From Sphingobacterium lactis (lineage in GTDB: Bacteria; Bacteroidota; Bacteroidia; Sphingobacteriales; Sphingobacteriaceae): a stretch of 64,000 nucleotides of DNA. Made by a program: the position numbers and the translations under genes. The DNA is taken from positions 434,001 to 498,000 of the forward strand of contig NZ_CP049246.1 in the NCBI RefSeq assembly GCF_011046555.1, given 5' to 3'. The notes beneath the pieces were generated by a model that saw only the letters and a program-made list of their open reading frames with translations, was not told the DNA's origin and made no database searches. Positions 45,282 to 53,049 of this stretch are shown here, in pieces (the stretch's first letter is position 1; each line of letters opens with the position of its first letter).

Positions 45282-45764
45282 ATGCTTATGACTTACGAAT
45301 TAGATTTTTCCACCCAGTATGGTCAGTTTTATCTTGTTGACAAAGGTTCAAAAAACCACACGGAAGTCAAAGATTTTTGGAGCGATCAAGCTTTTAGCGA
45401 TCGTCTTGGCGAAACGGGCTCGATGCTTGGTATCCTGATCGAAAACGACCTGACCACCGTGAAGGGAAGGCTGGAAATCCTTGACGGACCGCCGTCGGAA
45501 TTGGAACCTGAAGCCGAACATATCGTGGAGACTTCCCTGGTCCTGGATTCGGGCATATTGGAGCTACAGGATTGTCCATCCAGTCGGATCCTGGTGGAAG
45601 TTCCGCTGGAGAAAGGCACTTACAGAATCCGGATCAGTTCATACCACATCAGTGAGCCCTACGCAACGAAAAGTGACGAAGTAAACGATCGGTACCTCCT
45701 GCAGGTCTGGAAAGAGCATCAGGCATCCGAAAAAAGGGTCCTTAGGCAATTCGATAGGTTTTAG
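45282..45764 (+). CDS. Uncharacterised protein, possibly ComJ-like
   Basis: A 160-residue acidic, beta-rich protein (second ATG at 45288 gives 158). It has no signal or membrane segment. From memory, the arrangement QFYLVDKGS...WSDQA near the N-terminus, ILVEVPLEKGTYRI in the second half and a terminal RYLLQVW resembles ComJ, the inhibitor of the NucA nuclease of Bacillus. The match is weak, no nuclease gene is adjacent, and the call is tentative. Confidence 0.6.
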   Translation: MLMTYELDFSTQYGQFYLVDKGSKNHTEVKDFWSDQAFSDRLGETGSMLGILIENDLTTVKGRLEILDGPPSELEPEAEHIVETSLVLDSGILELQDCPSSRILVEVPLEKGTYRIRISSYHISEPYATKSDEVNDRYLLQVWKEHQASEKRVLRQFDRF

Positions 45765-45809
45765 CCAGTAAAGCGCTTGCAATCCGGAGACGTTGATTTT
45801 ATTAGGTAT

Positions 45810-45841
45810 AAAAAAATGCCCTGATGGAATCATCAGGGCAT
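45810..45841 (-). terminator. Terminator after the sugar isomerase gene
   Basis: A perfect 11-bp stem ATGCCCTGATG/CATCAGGGCAT with seven T on the minus strand. Confidence 0.88.
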
Positions 45842-45859
45842 GTATACAATATTTTATTC

Positions 45860-46741
45860 TTATAATGCGGATCTGAAATTCACCACACTTTCTTGTACAT
45901 TCGGTTGGTTATTCTCCCAGTTGTATTCGTATTCTGCAGAGAACATGCCTTTATAGTTCTGACGTTTCAATTCGGCCTGCACTTCTTTCAAGCCTAATTT
46001 TCCGGTACCCCAGATGACGTCATGCGCCTTTTTATCACCAAAAGCATTCAGGTCCTTAAAATGGATATGGAAGATCTTCCCTTCCAACTTCTTAAGGGAA
46101 GCTATGGGATCTAGGCTGGACCGCATCCAGTGGCCAACATCGGCTGCTGCGCCCATGCGTGCGCTTCTACCTTCCAAAGCCTTCAGAACCACATCAGGAT
46201 TCCAATAGTGTGAAGGTTCAGGGTGGTTATGGATCGCCAGACGGATATCATATTGATCGCATAGCGCGGATAAATAATCCAATTGGTCTTCTGATGGTTC
46301 TGCGTTGATCACCTGTACCCCAAGATCTTTGGCAAATTGGAATATTTTTTCCCATTCCGCTTTATCCTTGGCGCCCACGACACCATAGGCATGCAGGGTT
46401 ATACCGCGATCCTTTAGCAGTTGCTTGACCAACTTCCTGCCTTCAGGAGAAAGTTCGTACGTCATTTTCTCCGTGCTTCCGGCACCAATTTCTTGACCTG
46501 GAAATGCTTCTACGAAGCGAAGGTTGGATTGCGCAATTCTATTTAATGCTTGCTCAAAGTTGAATAGGCGGAACGTATAGGCTTGTGCGCCCAATTTCCA
46601 ACCGAGCTTTTCCTCAGGAAATGGACCTTTAGCTTTCGTTACAGCTTCTTCATTCGTCGGGTGCACCTTACTTGCGCATGATGCGAACATCAGCAGGGCT
46701 ACCGCAAGGATGCCCGAACATAATTTAGTCAATTGTTTCAT
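45860..46741 (-). CDS. Sugar phosphate isomerase/epimerase-like lipoprotein
   Basis: A 293-residue TIM-barrel (AP endonuclease 2/xylose isomerase-like) protein with a lipobox MFASC (cysteine near residue 22), so it should be exported and lipid-anchored. Barrel motifs include FVEAFPGQEIG, HNHPEPSHYW and DVGHWMRS, and HIHFKDLN carries metal ligands. Many Bacteroidota relatives act on sugar derivatives outside the cytoplasm. It follows gltX by 24 nt on the same strand. Confidence 0.88.
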   Translation of the reverse strand: MKQLTKLCSGILAVALLMFASCASKVHPTNEEAVTKAKGPFPEEKLGWKLGAQAYTFRLFNFEQALNRIAQSNLRFVEAFPGQEIGAGSTEKMTYELSPEGRKLVKQLLKDRGITLHAYGVVGAKDKAEWEKIFQFAKDLGVQVINAEPSEDQLDYLSALCDQYDIRLAIHNHPEPSHYWNPDVVLKALEGRSARMGAAADVGHWMRSSLDPIASLKKLEGKIFHIHFKDLNAFGDKKAHDVIWGTGKLGLKEVQAELKRQNYKGMFSAEYEYNWENNQPNVQESVVNFRSAL

Positions 46742-46765
46742 TTTTATTTAGCGTTGATTTATGTT

Positions 46766-48295
46766 TTAGGCTTCAAATTGAGGAACGGCCAACTTGATCC
46801 GCTCCAACACCTCTGCTTGCCCCAACAGTTCGGCAATCTTGAACACATCCGGTCCAAATTTCCCGCCCACTAACATAATTCGGAACGGCATCATCAATTC
46901 GCCCATCTTCATCCCCGATTCAGCGATCAGGTTTTTGAATAGCGGTTCCAAGGTTGCGGCATCCCAAGTCTGTTGTTGGGCAAACACGTCACTGACCTTG
47001 GTAAAGAATGATGTCTTATCGGCGTTCCATTTAGGTTTTACGGCATCTACGTCATAGGTTGTTGGTTTCTGGAAGAAGAATGATGATTGCTCCCAAAAAT
47101 CCTCGATGTAAGTTAACCTTTCTTTCACTAAATCGAGAACGATTCCGACAAAATTTTCATCCTGTTGTTCGACCTGTATGCCATGGCTTTCCAGAACAGC
47201 CGCTACCTGCGGTAATAATTCGCTTTCTGGTGCGCGCTTTATCCATTCCTGATTGAACCATTTTGCCTTTTCGAAATCGAATTTTGCACCGGCTTTACTG
47301 ATTCTGTCGACGGAGAATTTTGCGATCAATTCCTCCAAGGTGAATAATTCCTGATCGGTACCATCGTTCCAGCCCAATACGGCCAACATATTAACGAATG
47401 CCTCCGGCAAGAATCCGCGCTCACGGAATCCTGTGGTTAAGTCACCAGTTTTCGGATCGTTCCAGTTCATGGCATATACCGGAAACCCTAAGCGATCGCC
47501 ATCACGTTTGCTCAACTTTCCATTTCCATCGGGTTTAAGGATCAATGGCAGGTGTGCCCATTCGGGCATCTCCTCTTTCCAGCCCAAATATTCCCATAGG
47601 AGAATGTGCACTGGAGCAGAAGGCAACCATTCCTCACCACGGAAGACATGGGAAATGTCCATTGCCTTATCATCCACGACCACAGCAAGGTGGTACGTTG
47701 GCATGCCATCGGCTTTGAGCAGGACTTTATCATCTACTAATTTTGTTTCAAAACTTACCCGTCCACGGATCATATCTTCGAATGAGACCACTTCATCTTC
47801 CGGCATTTTGATACGGATGGTATGTGGCGCACCACTTTTCAATAGGCGAGCTGTTTCCTCTTCACCTAGGCTTAGTGAATTCCGAAGGTCCATGCGGTTA
47901 TCATGGGCATACCGGAAATTCGGGTGCTGCTCACGCTGCGCATTCAGTTCTTCTGGAGTATCGAAGGCATAAAAGGCATGTCCTTTTGCTACCAGATCTT
48001 CCGCAAAATGGCGGTAAGAGGGCTTGCGCTCACTTTGCCTGTACGGTCCATAATTGCCACCATGCTGCGGGCTTTCATCTGGATTTAACCCACACCATGC
48101 CAAACATTCCATGATATACTCTTCGGCACCCGGCACGAAACGTGTCTGGTCTGTATCCTCCACACGCAGGATAAAATCGCCTTGGTGATGTTTAGCAAAA
48201 AGATAGTTGAATAGTGCGGTACGAACACCGCCCAAATGTAATCCGCCGGTCGGACTTGGCGCAAAACGGACGCGAACTTTTTTATGTGAACTCAT
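46766..48295 (-). CDS. gltX: Glutamyl-tRNA synthetase
   Basis: Charges tRNA-Glu. The start is the ATG at 48295 (MSSHKKVRVRFAPSPTGG), 509 residues. The class I signatures are HLGG (20-23, HIGH type) and KLSKR (about 258-262, KMSKS type). The earlier in-frame codon at 48313 would place the -7 box inside the gene, which supports the shorter start. The box lies 5 nt before the ATG, so the mRNA may be leaderless. Confidence 0.96.
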   Translation of the reverse strand: MSSHKKVRVRFAPSPTGGLHLGGVRTALFNYLFAKHHQGDFILRVEDTDQTRFVPGAEEYIMECLAWCGLNPDESPQHGGNYGPYRQSERKPSYRHFAEDLVAKGHAFYAFDTPEELNAQREQHPNFRYAHDNRMDLRNSLSLGEEETARLLKSGAPHTIRIKMPEDEVVSFEDMIRGRVSFETKLVDDKVLLKADGMPTYHLAVVVDDKAMDISHVFRGEEWLPSAPVHILLWEYLGWKEEMPEWAHLPLILKPDGNGKLSKRDGDRLGFPVYAMNWNDPKTGDLTTGFRERGFLPEAFVNMLAVLGWNDGTDQELFTLEELIAKFSVDRISKAGAKFDFEKAKWFNQEWIKRAPESELLPQVAAVLESHGIQVEQQDENFVGIVLDLVKERLTYIEDFWEQSSFFFQKPTTYDVDAVKPKWNADKTSFFTKVSDVFAQQQTWDAATLEPLFKNLIAESGMKMGELMMPFRIMLVGGKFGPDVFKIAELLGQAEVLERIKLAVPQFEA

Positions 48296-48300
48296 AAGCA

Positions 48301-48308
48301 CAAAACTA
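48301..48308 (-). promoter_or_regulatory. Predicted -7 box for gltX, possibly leaderless
   Basis: TAGTTTTG on the minus strand matches TAnnTTTG exactly; the five bases TGCTT separate it from the ATG. A TTG about 30 nt upstream is further than usual. Confidence 0.5.
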
Positions 48309-48373
48309 CGCATTTATTACTTTTCTTTCTCGTAGCAATGGGAAAATGATTATTTTGGTTGACGCGTAACGCT

Positions 48374-49606
48374 ATGAAGCAACATCCTTACCGGTATAAT
48401 AAACAGCAATGGAAGTTTTTCCTGTTCCTATTTGCAGCCTTGATTGCTGCAGCATCCCTGCTGTATACCAATTATTTGGTGAAGAGTCTGTCGAAATCGG
48501 AACGAACCAAAGCGGAAGTCTGGGCCATGAGCACGCAGAGTATCGTCACGATGCCCGATGTGGACGACCAGTTTATCAGCTTTATCTACGCGGTTCGGGA
48601 TAGTCTCAGCCTTCCGGCAATCATCACCAAGGAAGATGGAACGATTATTTTCTGGCGTGATCTGGACAGCACCAAAACCAACATTCACCCGTCTGCAGTC
48701 GACAGCAGTAGCACGCAGGAATATGATCCGGAATACTTCGAGAAGCAGCTTTCAAAAATGAAGAAAGCCCATCCCCCGATCCACATATCCTTGGATACGG
48801 GCGAGAAATGGCTGGTTTACTACCAGGACTCTGCTGCCCTAAGCCAATTGCGGATATTTCCTTACTTACAGCTTTCCCTGATTGCGATCTTCTTGATTAT
48901 TGCCTATACAGTTTTCAACTCCATCCGAGACTCCGAACAGAATCTTGTATGGGTGGGTATGGCGAAAGAGGCTGCCCATCAGCTGGGCACGCCGATCTCA
49001 TCCATGATGGGCTGGCTGGAGCTGGCCAGGATAACTTATGAGGGACGCGACAACTCGTTGTTGGACGAAATGGAACGGGATGTGAAACGGTTGGAAATCG
49101 TTGCAGACAGGTTTTCGAAAATTGGATCTACGCCCTCCCTCTCCAACCATGTCGTGTATAAAATCGTGGAGGAATATGTCAATTATTTCAGTGTTCGGAC
49201 CAGTAAGCGTATTACATTTGAGATGACCGGAGACCAACAAGTGGAAGCCCAAGTGAATGTACAGGTATTCGACTGGATCATTGAAAACCTCCTCAAAAAC
49301 GCTGTAAATGCCATCGAAGGTGAGGGTAAGATTACCATTAACATTTCAGAAAACATTGCAAAAGAGGAAATTTTTATAGACATTAGTGACACCGGAAAAG
49401 GAATTCCAAGGTCCAATTGGGAGACCATTTTTCAACCAGGATATACCACCAGACAGCGGGGTTGGGGATTAGGATTGAGTCTGACAAAGCGGATGGTATA
49501 TTACCATAAAGGACAAATTTTCGTTAAAGAATCTGAAATAGGAAAAGGTACTACCTTTCGAATCGTATTAAAAAGTAATTTACGCTATGAACCCACTCAA
49601 ATCTGA
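48374..49606 (+). CDS. Sensor histidine kinase without a linked response regulator
   Basis: A 410-residue inner-membrane kinase from the ATG at 48374; the frame extends to a TTG at 48359, which is less likely. Helices at about 14-31 and 161-181 flank a periplasmic sensor of about 130 residues. His202 (AAHQLGTP) is the phospho-acceptor; the N box Asn309 and the G boxes DTGKG (339-343) and GWGLGLSL (363-370) are intact. It overlaps the DinB-like gene by 20 nt. No response regulator gene lies in the window. Confidence 0.92.
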   Translation: MKQHPYRYNKQQWKFFLFLFAALIAAASLLYTNYLVKSLSKSERTKAEVWAMSTQSIVTMPDVDDQFISFIYAVRDSLSLPAIITKEDGTIIFWRDLDSTKTNIHPSAVDSSSTQEYDPEYFEKQLSKMKKAHPPIHISLDTGEKWLVYYQDSAALSQLRIFPYLQLSLIAIFLIIAYTVFNSIRDSEQNLVWVGMAKEAAHQLGTPISSMMGWLELARITYEGRDNSLLDEMERDVKRLEIVADRFSKIGSTPSLSNHVVYKIVEEYVNYFSVRTSKRITFEMTGDQQVEAQVNVQVFDWIIENLLKNAVNAIEGEGKITINISENIAKEEIFIDISDTGKGIPRSNWETIFQPGYTTRQRGWGLGLSLTKRMVYYHKGQIFVKESEIGKGTTFRIVLKSNLRYEPTQI

Positions 49607-50123
49607 TGAATATCCGGCAATCTTCAATGATTACATCGAAACCGTCACGGGCGATGTGATGGAAGAACTGCAGGAACAGATCGACACTTTCCCCGAATTA
49701 ATTGCGAGTATCCCCGAAGAGTTGGGTACGTATGCTTATGCAGAAGATAAATGGTCGGTAAAGGAGGTCCTTTGCCATATCGTTGATGCAGAACGCATCA
49801 TGACCTACCGGGCCTTACGCTTCGGCAGGAATGACATGACCGCATTGGCATCCTTTGAACAGGATGAGTTCGTGATCAATGGTCGCCATAATGAGCGTAA
49901 ATTGGCGGATATCGCAGAAGAGTTCGTCCACCTGCGCAAGGCGAACATGCACCTGTTCAAATCTTTTGATGAAACAGAGCTTGCCCGTAAAGGGATGGCT
50001 TCCGATCGGTTGATTTCCGTTAGGGCACTTCTATACATCATTGCAGGTCACCTCAACCACCATGTTATTATCCTGAAAGCCCGTTATTTAAAAGATCAAA
50101 AGTTGATAAACGATGTGGTATAA
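49587..50123 (+). CDS. DinB-like metalloprotein
   Basis: A 178-residue four-helix protein of the DinB/YfiT superfamily. Metal-ligand histidines are visible in LCHIVDAER and GHLNHHVIIL. Members are often thiol-dependent transferases. The start overlaps the kinase end by 20 nt and the end overlaps the next gene by 11 nt, so the three genes are translationally linked. The substrate is unknown. Confidence 0.9.
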   Translation: MNPLKSDEYPAIFNDYIETVTGDVMEELQEQIDTFPELIASIPEELGTYAYAEDKWSVKEVLCHIVDAERIMTYRALRFGRNDMTALASFEQDEFVINGRHNERKLADIAEEFVHLRKANMHLFKSFDETELARKGMASDRLISVRALLYIIAGHLNHHVIILKARYLKDQKLINDVV

Positions 50124-50541
50124 GGAATATACGTTAGAAGAAGTCAATAAGATCTTTGCGATCAACATGACCGGTTTCCTGGATATCAAAGCAGTTTCGA
50201 TTACACCGGACGCCCTTGTTGCGGAAATGCCGGTTACTGAAAAAGTAAAACAGCCATTTGGTATCTTACATGGTGGGGCATCTGTCGTGCTGGCGGAATC
50301 CGTAGGTAGTGTTGCCTCCCATATGTTGGTCGATTCGGAAGTCTGGGCCGCGGTTGGATTGGAAATAAATGCCAACCACATCCGTCCGGTAACAAAGGGC
50401 GTGGTGCGCGGAACATGCAAGCCTCTGCATATTGGAAAAACCACCCACGTGTGGGATATTCAGATCCATGATGAACGCAATAAATTGGTCTGCGTTTCCC
50501 GCCTGACCATGGCCATCATCAAAAAACCGAAGCTCGCTTAA
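50113..50541 (+). CDS. Hotdog-fold thioesterase, MenI/YdiI-like
   Basis: A 142-residue hotdog thioesterase very like E. coli YdiI/MenI, which hydrolyses DHNA-CoA in menaquinone synthesis: shared PFGILHGGASVVLAES with catalytic Glu62, VGLEINANHIRP and RGTCKPLHIGK. It is third in the kinase-DinB-thioesterase unit. Menaquinone synthesis would fit this phylum, but other acyl-CoA substrates are possible. Confidence 0.9.
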   Translation: MWYKEYTLEEVNKIFAINMTGFLDIKAVSITPDALVAEMPVTEKVKQPFGILHGGASVVLAESVGSVASHMLVDSEVWAAVGLEINANHIRPVTKGVVRGTCKPLHIGKTTHVWDIQIHDERNKLVCVSRLTMAIIKKPKLA

Positions 50542-50610
50542 AACAATATTCAACTATACGTGTTCATAAAAAACCATAAATATTATGGTATTATGATACG
50601 GTTTAGGTTT

Positions 50611-50646
50611 GAGAGAGACGTTGCTAAAACGATGTCTCTCTTTTTT
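50611..50646 (+). terminator. Terminator after the kinase-DinB-thioesterase unit
   Basis: AGAGAC and GTCTCT arms around a larger loop, followed by TTTTTT. Confidence 0.7.
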
Positions 50647-50749
50647 ATGCCCGCATGCAAACGGTTGATTGACATTTTAACCTTTAAAATATGGAAATAT
50701 TTTATTAGCCTTGTGATTACCTTAAATTAATATTTGACACATCAAATTT

Positions 50750-52015
50750 ATGACCACGCAGAATAATCAATCCACTGTAGGGCCTATGATCATCATTGGC
50801 TCGTTATTCTTTATCTTCGGGTTCGCCACTTGGCTTAACTCCTTATTAATCCCTTATTTACGAATCGCCTGTGAGCTGACAGAGGTACAATCCTACTTCG
50901 TTACGTTCGCCTTCTATATCGCATATTTAGTGATGGCACCGGTATCCACTTGGGTACTGAACAGGTTTGGATTTAAGAACGGGATGGCTGTTTCCTTGGG
51001 GATTATGGCGGTTGGAGCGTTATTGTTTATTCCTGCGGCATATTCACGAACATATTTGCTTTTCTTAGTCGGTCTCTTTATCATGGGTGGTGGATTAGCC
51101 ATTCTACAGACGGCTTCCAATCCGTACATCACGATCCTTGGTCCTGTGGAAACGGCAGCACGCCGGATCAGTATCATGGGTATCTGTAATAAGTTTGCGG
51201 GTGCCTTAGCGCCTATCATCCTGGGTTTCTTCCTGAAATTGGACGAAGCCGATAAGGTTAAGGAACAATTGGCAACCATGAGCCTCGAAGAGAAGAGTCT
51301 AGCCTTGGACAATATCGCCCTGAAAGTGGTCAATCCATACATCGGTATTGTTGTCGTGCTGGTACTGTTGGGTGTCTGGATTTCAAAATCCAATCTACCT
51401 GAAGTGAAGGGTGATGAGGAAGAAGACCAAGAACACCATAACCTGACAGAAACGAAGCACTCCATTTTTGATTTCCCGCACGTATTGCTTGGTTTCATCG
51501 CGTTATTCGCGTATGTGGGTGTTGAAGTATTGGCAGGAGATACCATTATTGCCTACGGTACCTTCTTGGGTATCCCGTTGGCAGACGCCAAGTTCTTCAC
51601 GTCATTCACCATGGCATCCATGGTATTCGGTTATATCATCGGTATCATTGCGATCCCAAAATACCTATCCCAAGAAACGGCATTGAAAGCTTGTGCCATC
51701 CTGGGGATTTTGCTAACCGTAGGTATCGTGTTTACCGACGGTATGGTTTCCTTGGCTTTGGTAGGTCTATTGGGTCTGGCGAATTCACTGGTATGGCCGG
51801 CAATTTGGCCATTGGCATTGAAAGGTGTAGGTAAATTCACGAGTGCCGCATCAGGGATCTTGGTGATGGGTATTGCCGGTGGGGCAGTTATCCCGTTGTT
51901 ATACGGCTGGTTATCCCACTCCGTTGGAGCACACCAAGCCTATTGGATCGCGTTACCATGTTACTTATTTATCCTTTATTATGCCGTATCAGGACATAAG
52001 GTCCGTAAGCATTAA
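50750..52015 (+). CDS. Sugar:proton symporter, FucP-like (MFS)
   Basis: A 421-residue inner-membrane transporter with 12 helices. GFATWLNSLLIPYLR near residue 25 is the FucP-family motif. Relatives take up fucose, glucose/galactose or N-acetylglucosamine. No sugar kinase or regulator gene lies next to it, so the substrate is open. It is a single gene. Confidence 0.92.
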   Translation: MTTQNNQSTVGPMIIIGSLFFIFGFATWLNSLLIPYLRIACELTEVQSYFVTFAFYIAYLVMAPVSTWVLNRFGFKNGMAVSLGIMAVGALLFIPAAYSRTYLLFLVGLFIMGGGLAILQTASNPYITILGPVETAARRISIMGICNKFAGALAPIILGFFLKLDEADKVKEQLATMSLEEKSLALDNIALKVVNPYIGIVVVLVLLGVWISKSNLPEVKGDEEEDQEHHNLTETKHSIFDFPHVLLGFIALFAYVGVEVLAGDTIIAYGTFLGIPLADAKFFTSFTMASMVFGYIIGIIAIPKYLSQETALKACAILGILLTVGIVFTDGMVSLALVGLLGLANSLVWPAIWPLALKGVGKFTSAASGILVMGIAGGAVIPLLYGWLSHSVGAHQAYWIALPCYLFILYYAVSGHKVRKH

Positions 52016-52036
52016 AAAGGCATGATCAAGAATATT

Positions 52037-52070
52037 AAATGGAGTTAGGCGACTGACTCCATTTTCTTTT
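52037..52070 (+). terminator. Terminator after the FucP-like gene
   Basis: AAATGGAGT and ACTCCATTT arms, followed by a T-rich stretch. Confidence 0.75.
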
Positions 52071-52112
52071 TTGGCCTTTTTTCTTATCTTCGATAATTCT
52101 ATTTAAAAGATT

Positions 52113-52958
52113 ATGAAAAAATTAGCATTAACTATCCTGGTTGTGGCAGGATTAATCTTCAGCAGTAATCAGGCTGAAGCTCAATTAAAATTACCACAAT
52201 CAAGTAGCACCCAATTTATCATTCAGGATTTAGGTATTGAACAGGTCAGCGTAATCTATCAGCGTCCAAGTGCAAAAGGTAGAACGATTTTTGGCGACCT
52301 AGTTCCTTATGGACAGATTTGGCGCACGGGAGCAAATAATGCAACAAATATCACTTTCCAATCAGAAGTAATGATTGAAGGGCAGAAACTAGATTCAGGT
52401 ACATACGCCCTATTCACGTTGCCAACCAAAGATGAATGGACGATCATCTTCAATAAAAACGCGAAACAGTGGGGTGCCTATACCTACGATAAGGCGGACG
52501 ATGTTCTTCGCATCAAAGTAAAACCAACAGAATTGCCTACGCATGTAGAAACCTTCACGATTGGGTTTGAGGATGTTCACGAGCAGACCATGGACATGAC
52601 CTTAAGCTGGGAGAAAACTAAAGTGAAATTCAATATTACCGTAGATCAGAAAGCAGAGATCATTGCCAGCATTGAGGAAGCCATGAAAGGCGAGAAAAAG
52701 CCTTATTTCAATGCCGCTATGTATTATTACAATAACGACGTGGACATTGCAAAAGCTGCGGAATGGATGAAAATTGCCGATAAGGGCAATACCAAAGCTC
52801 CACACGTGAAATACTGGAAAGCATTGATCCTAGCAAAGGCTGGGGATACAGCTGGCGCGTTAAAAGCTGCAGAAGAGGGCTTGGCCATGGCGAAAAAGCA
52901 AAACCATACCGAGTACATCAAATTGATTACGGAAGCTATAGCGACTATCAAAAAATAA
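52113..52958 (+). CDS. DUF2911 family exported protein
   Basis: A 281-residue protein with a signal peptide ending near AEAQ (residue 24). The DUF2911 core (about 30-180) includes QRPSAKGRTIFGDLVPYG and WRTGANNATNI, and a helical TPR-like tail follows (about 200-281). Function unknown. TATCTTCG, one mismatch from the -7 consensus, lies about 20 nt upstream. Confidence 0.9.
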   Translation: MKKLALTILVVAGLIFSSNQAEAQLKLPQSSSTQFIIQDLGIEQVSVIYQRPSAKGRTIFGDLVPYGQIWRTGANNATNITFQSEVMIEGQKLDSGTYALFTLPTKDEWTIIFNKNAKQWGAYTYDKADDVLRIKVKPTELPTHVETFTIGFEDVHEQTMDMTLSWEKTKVKFNITVDQKAEIIASIEEAMKGEKKPYFNAAMYYYNNDVDIAKAAEWMKIADKGNTKAPHVKYWKALILAKAGDTAGALKAAEEGLAMAKKQNHTEYIKLITEAIATIKK

Positions 52959-52977
52959 GAACATTGCAATAAAAATA

Positions 52978-53017
52978 AAACAGAAAATCCTGATCGATTG
53001 ATCAGGATTTTCTGTTT
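52978..53017. terminator. Bidirectional terminator, perfect 18-bp stem
   Basis: Arms 52978-52995 and 53000-53017 are perfectly complementary, with A- and T-rich ends, between convergent genes. Confidence 0.9.
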
Positions 53018-53049
53018 TATACCGGTTATATCTTTGATCTGTCCGTTTC

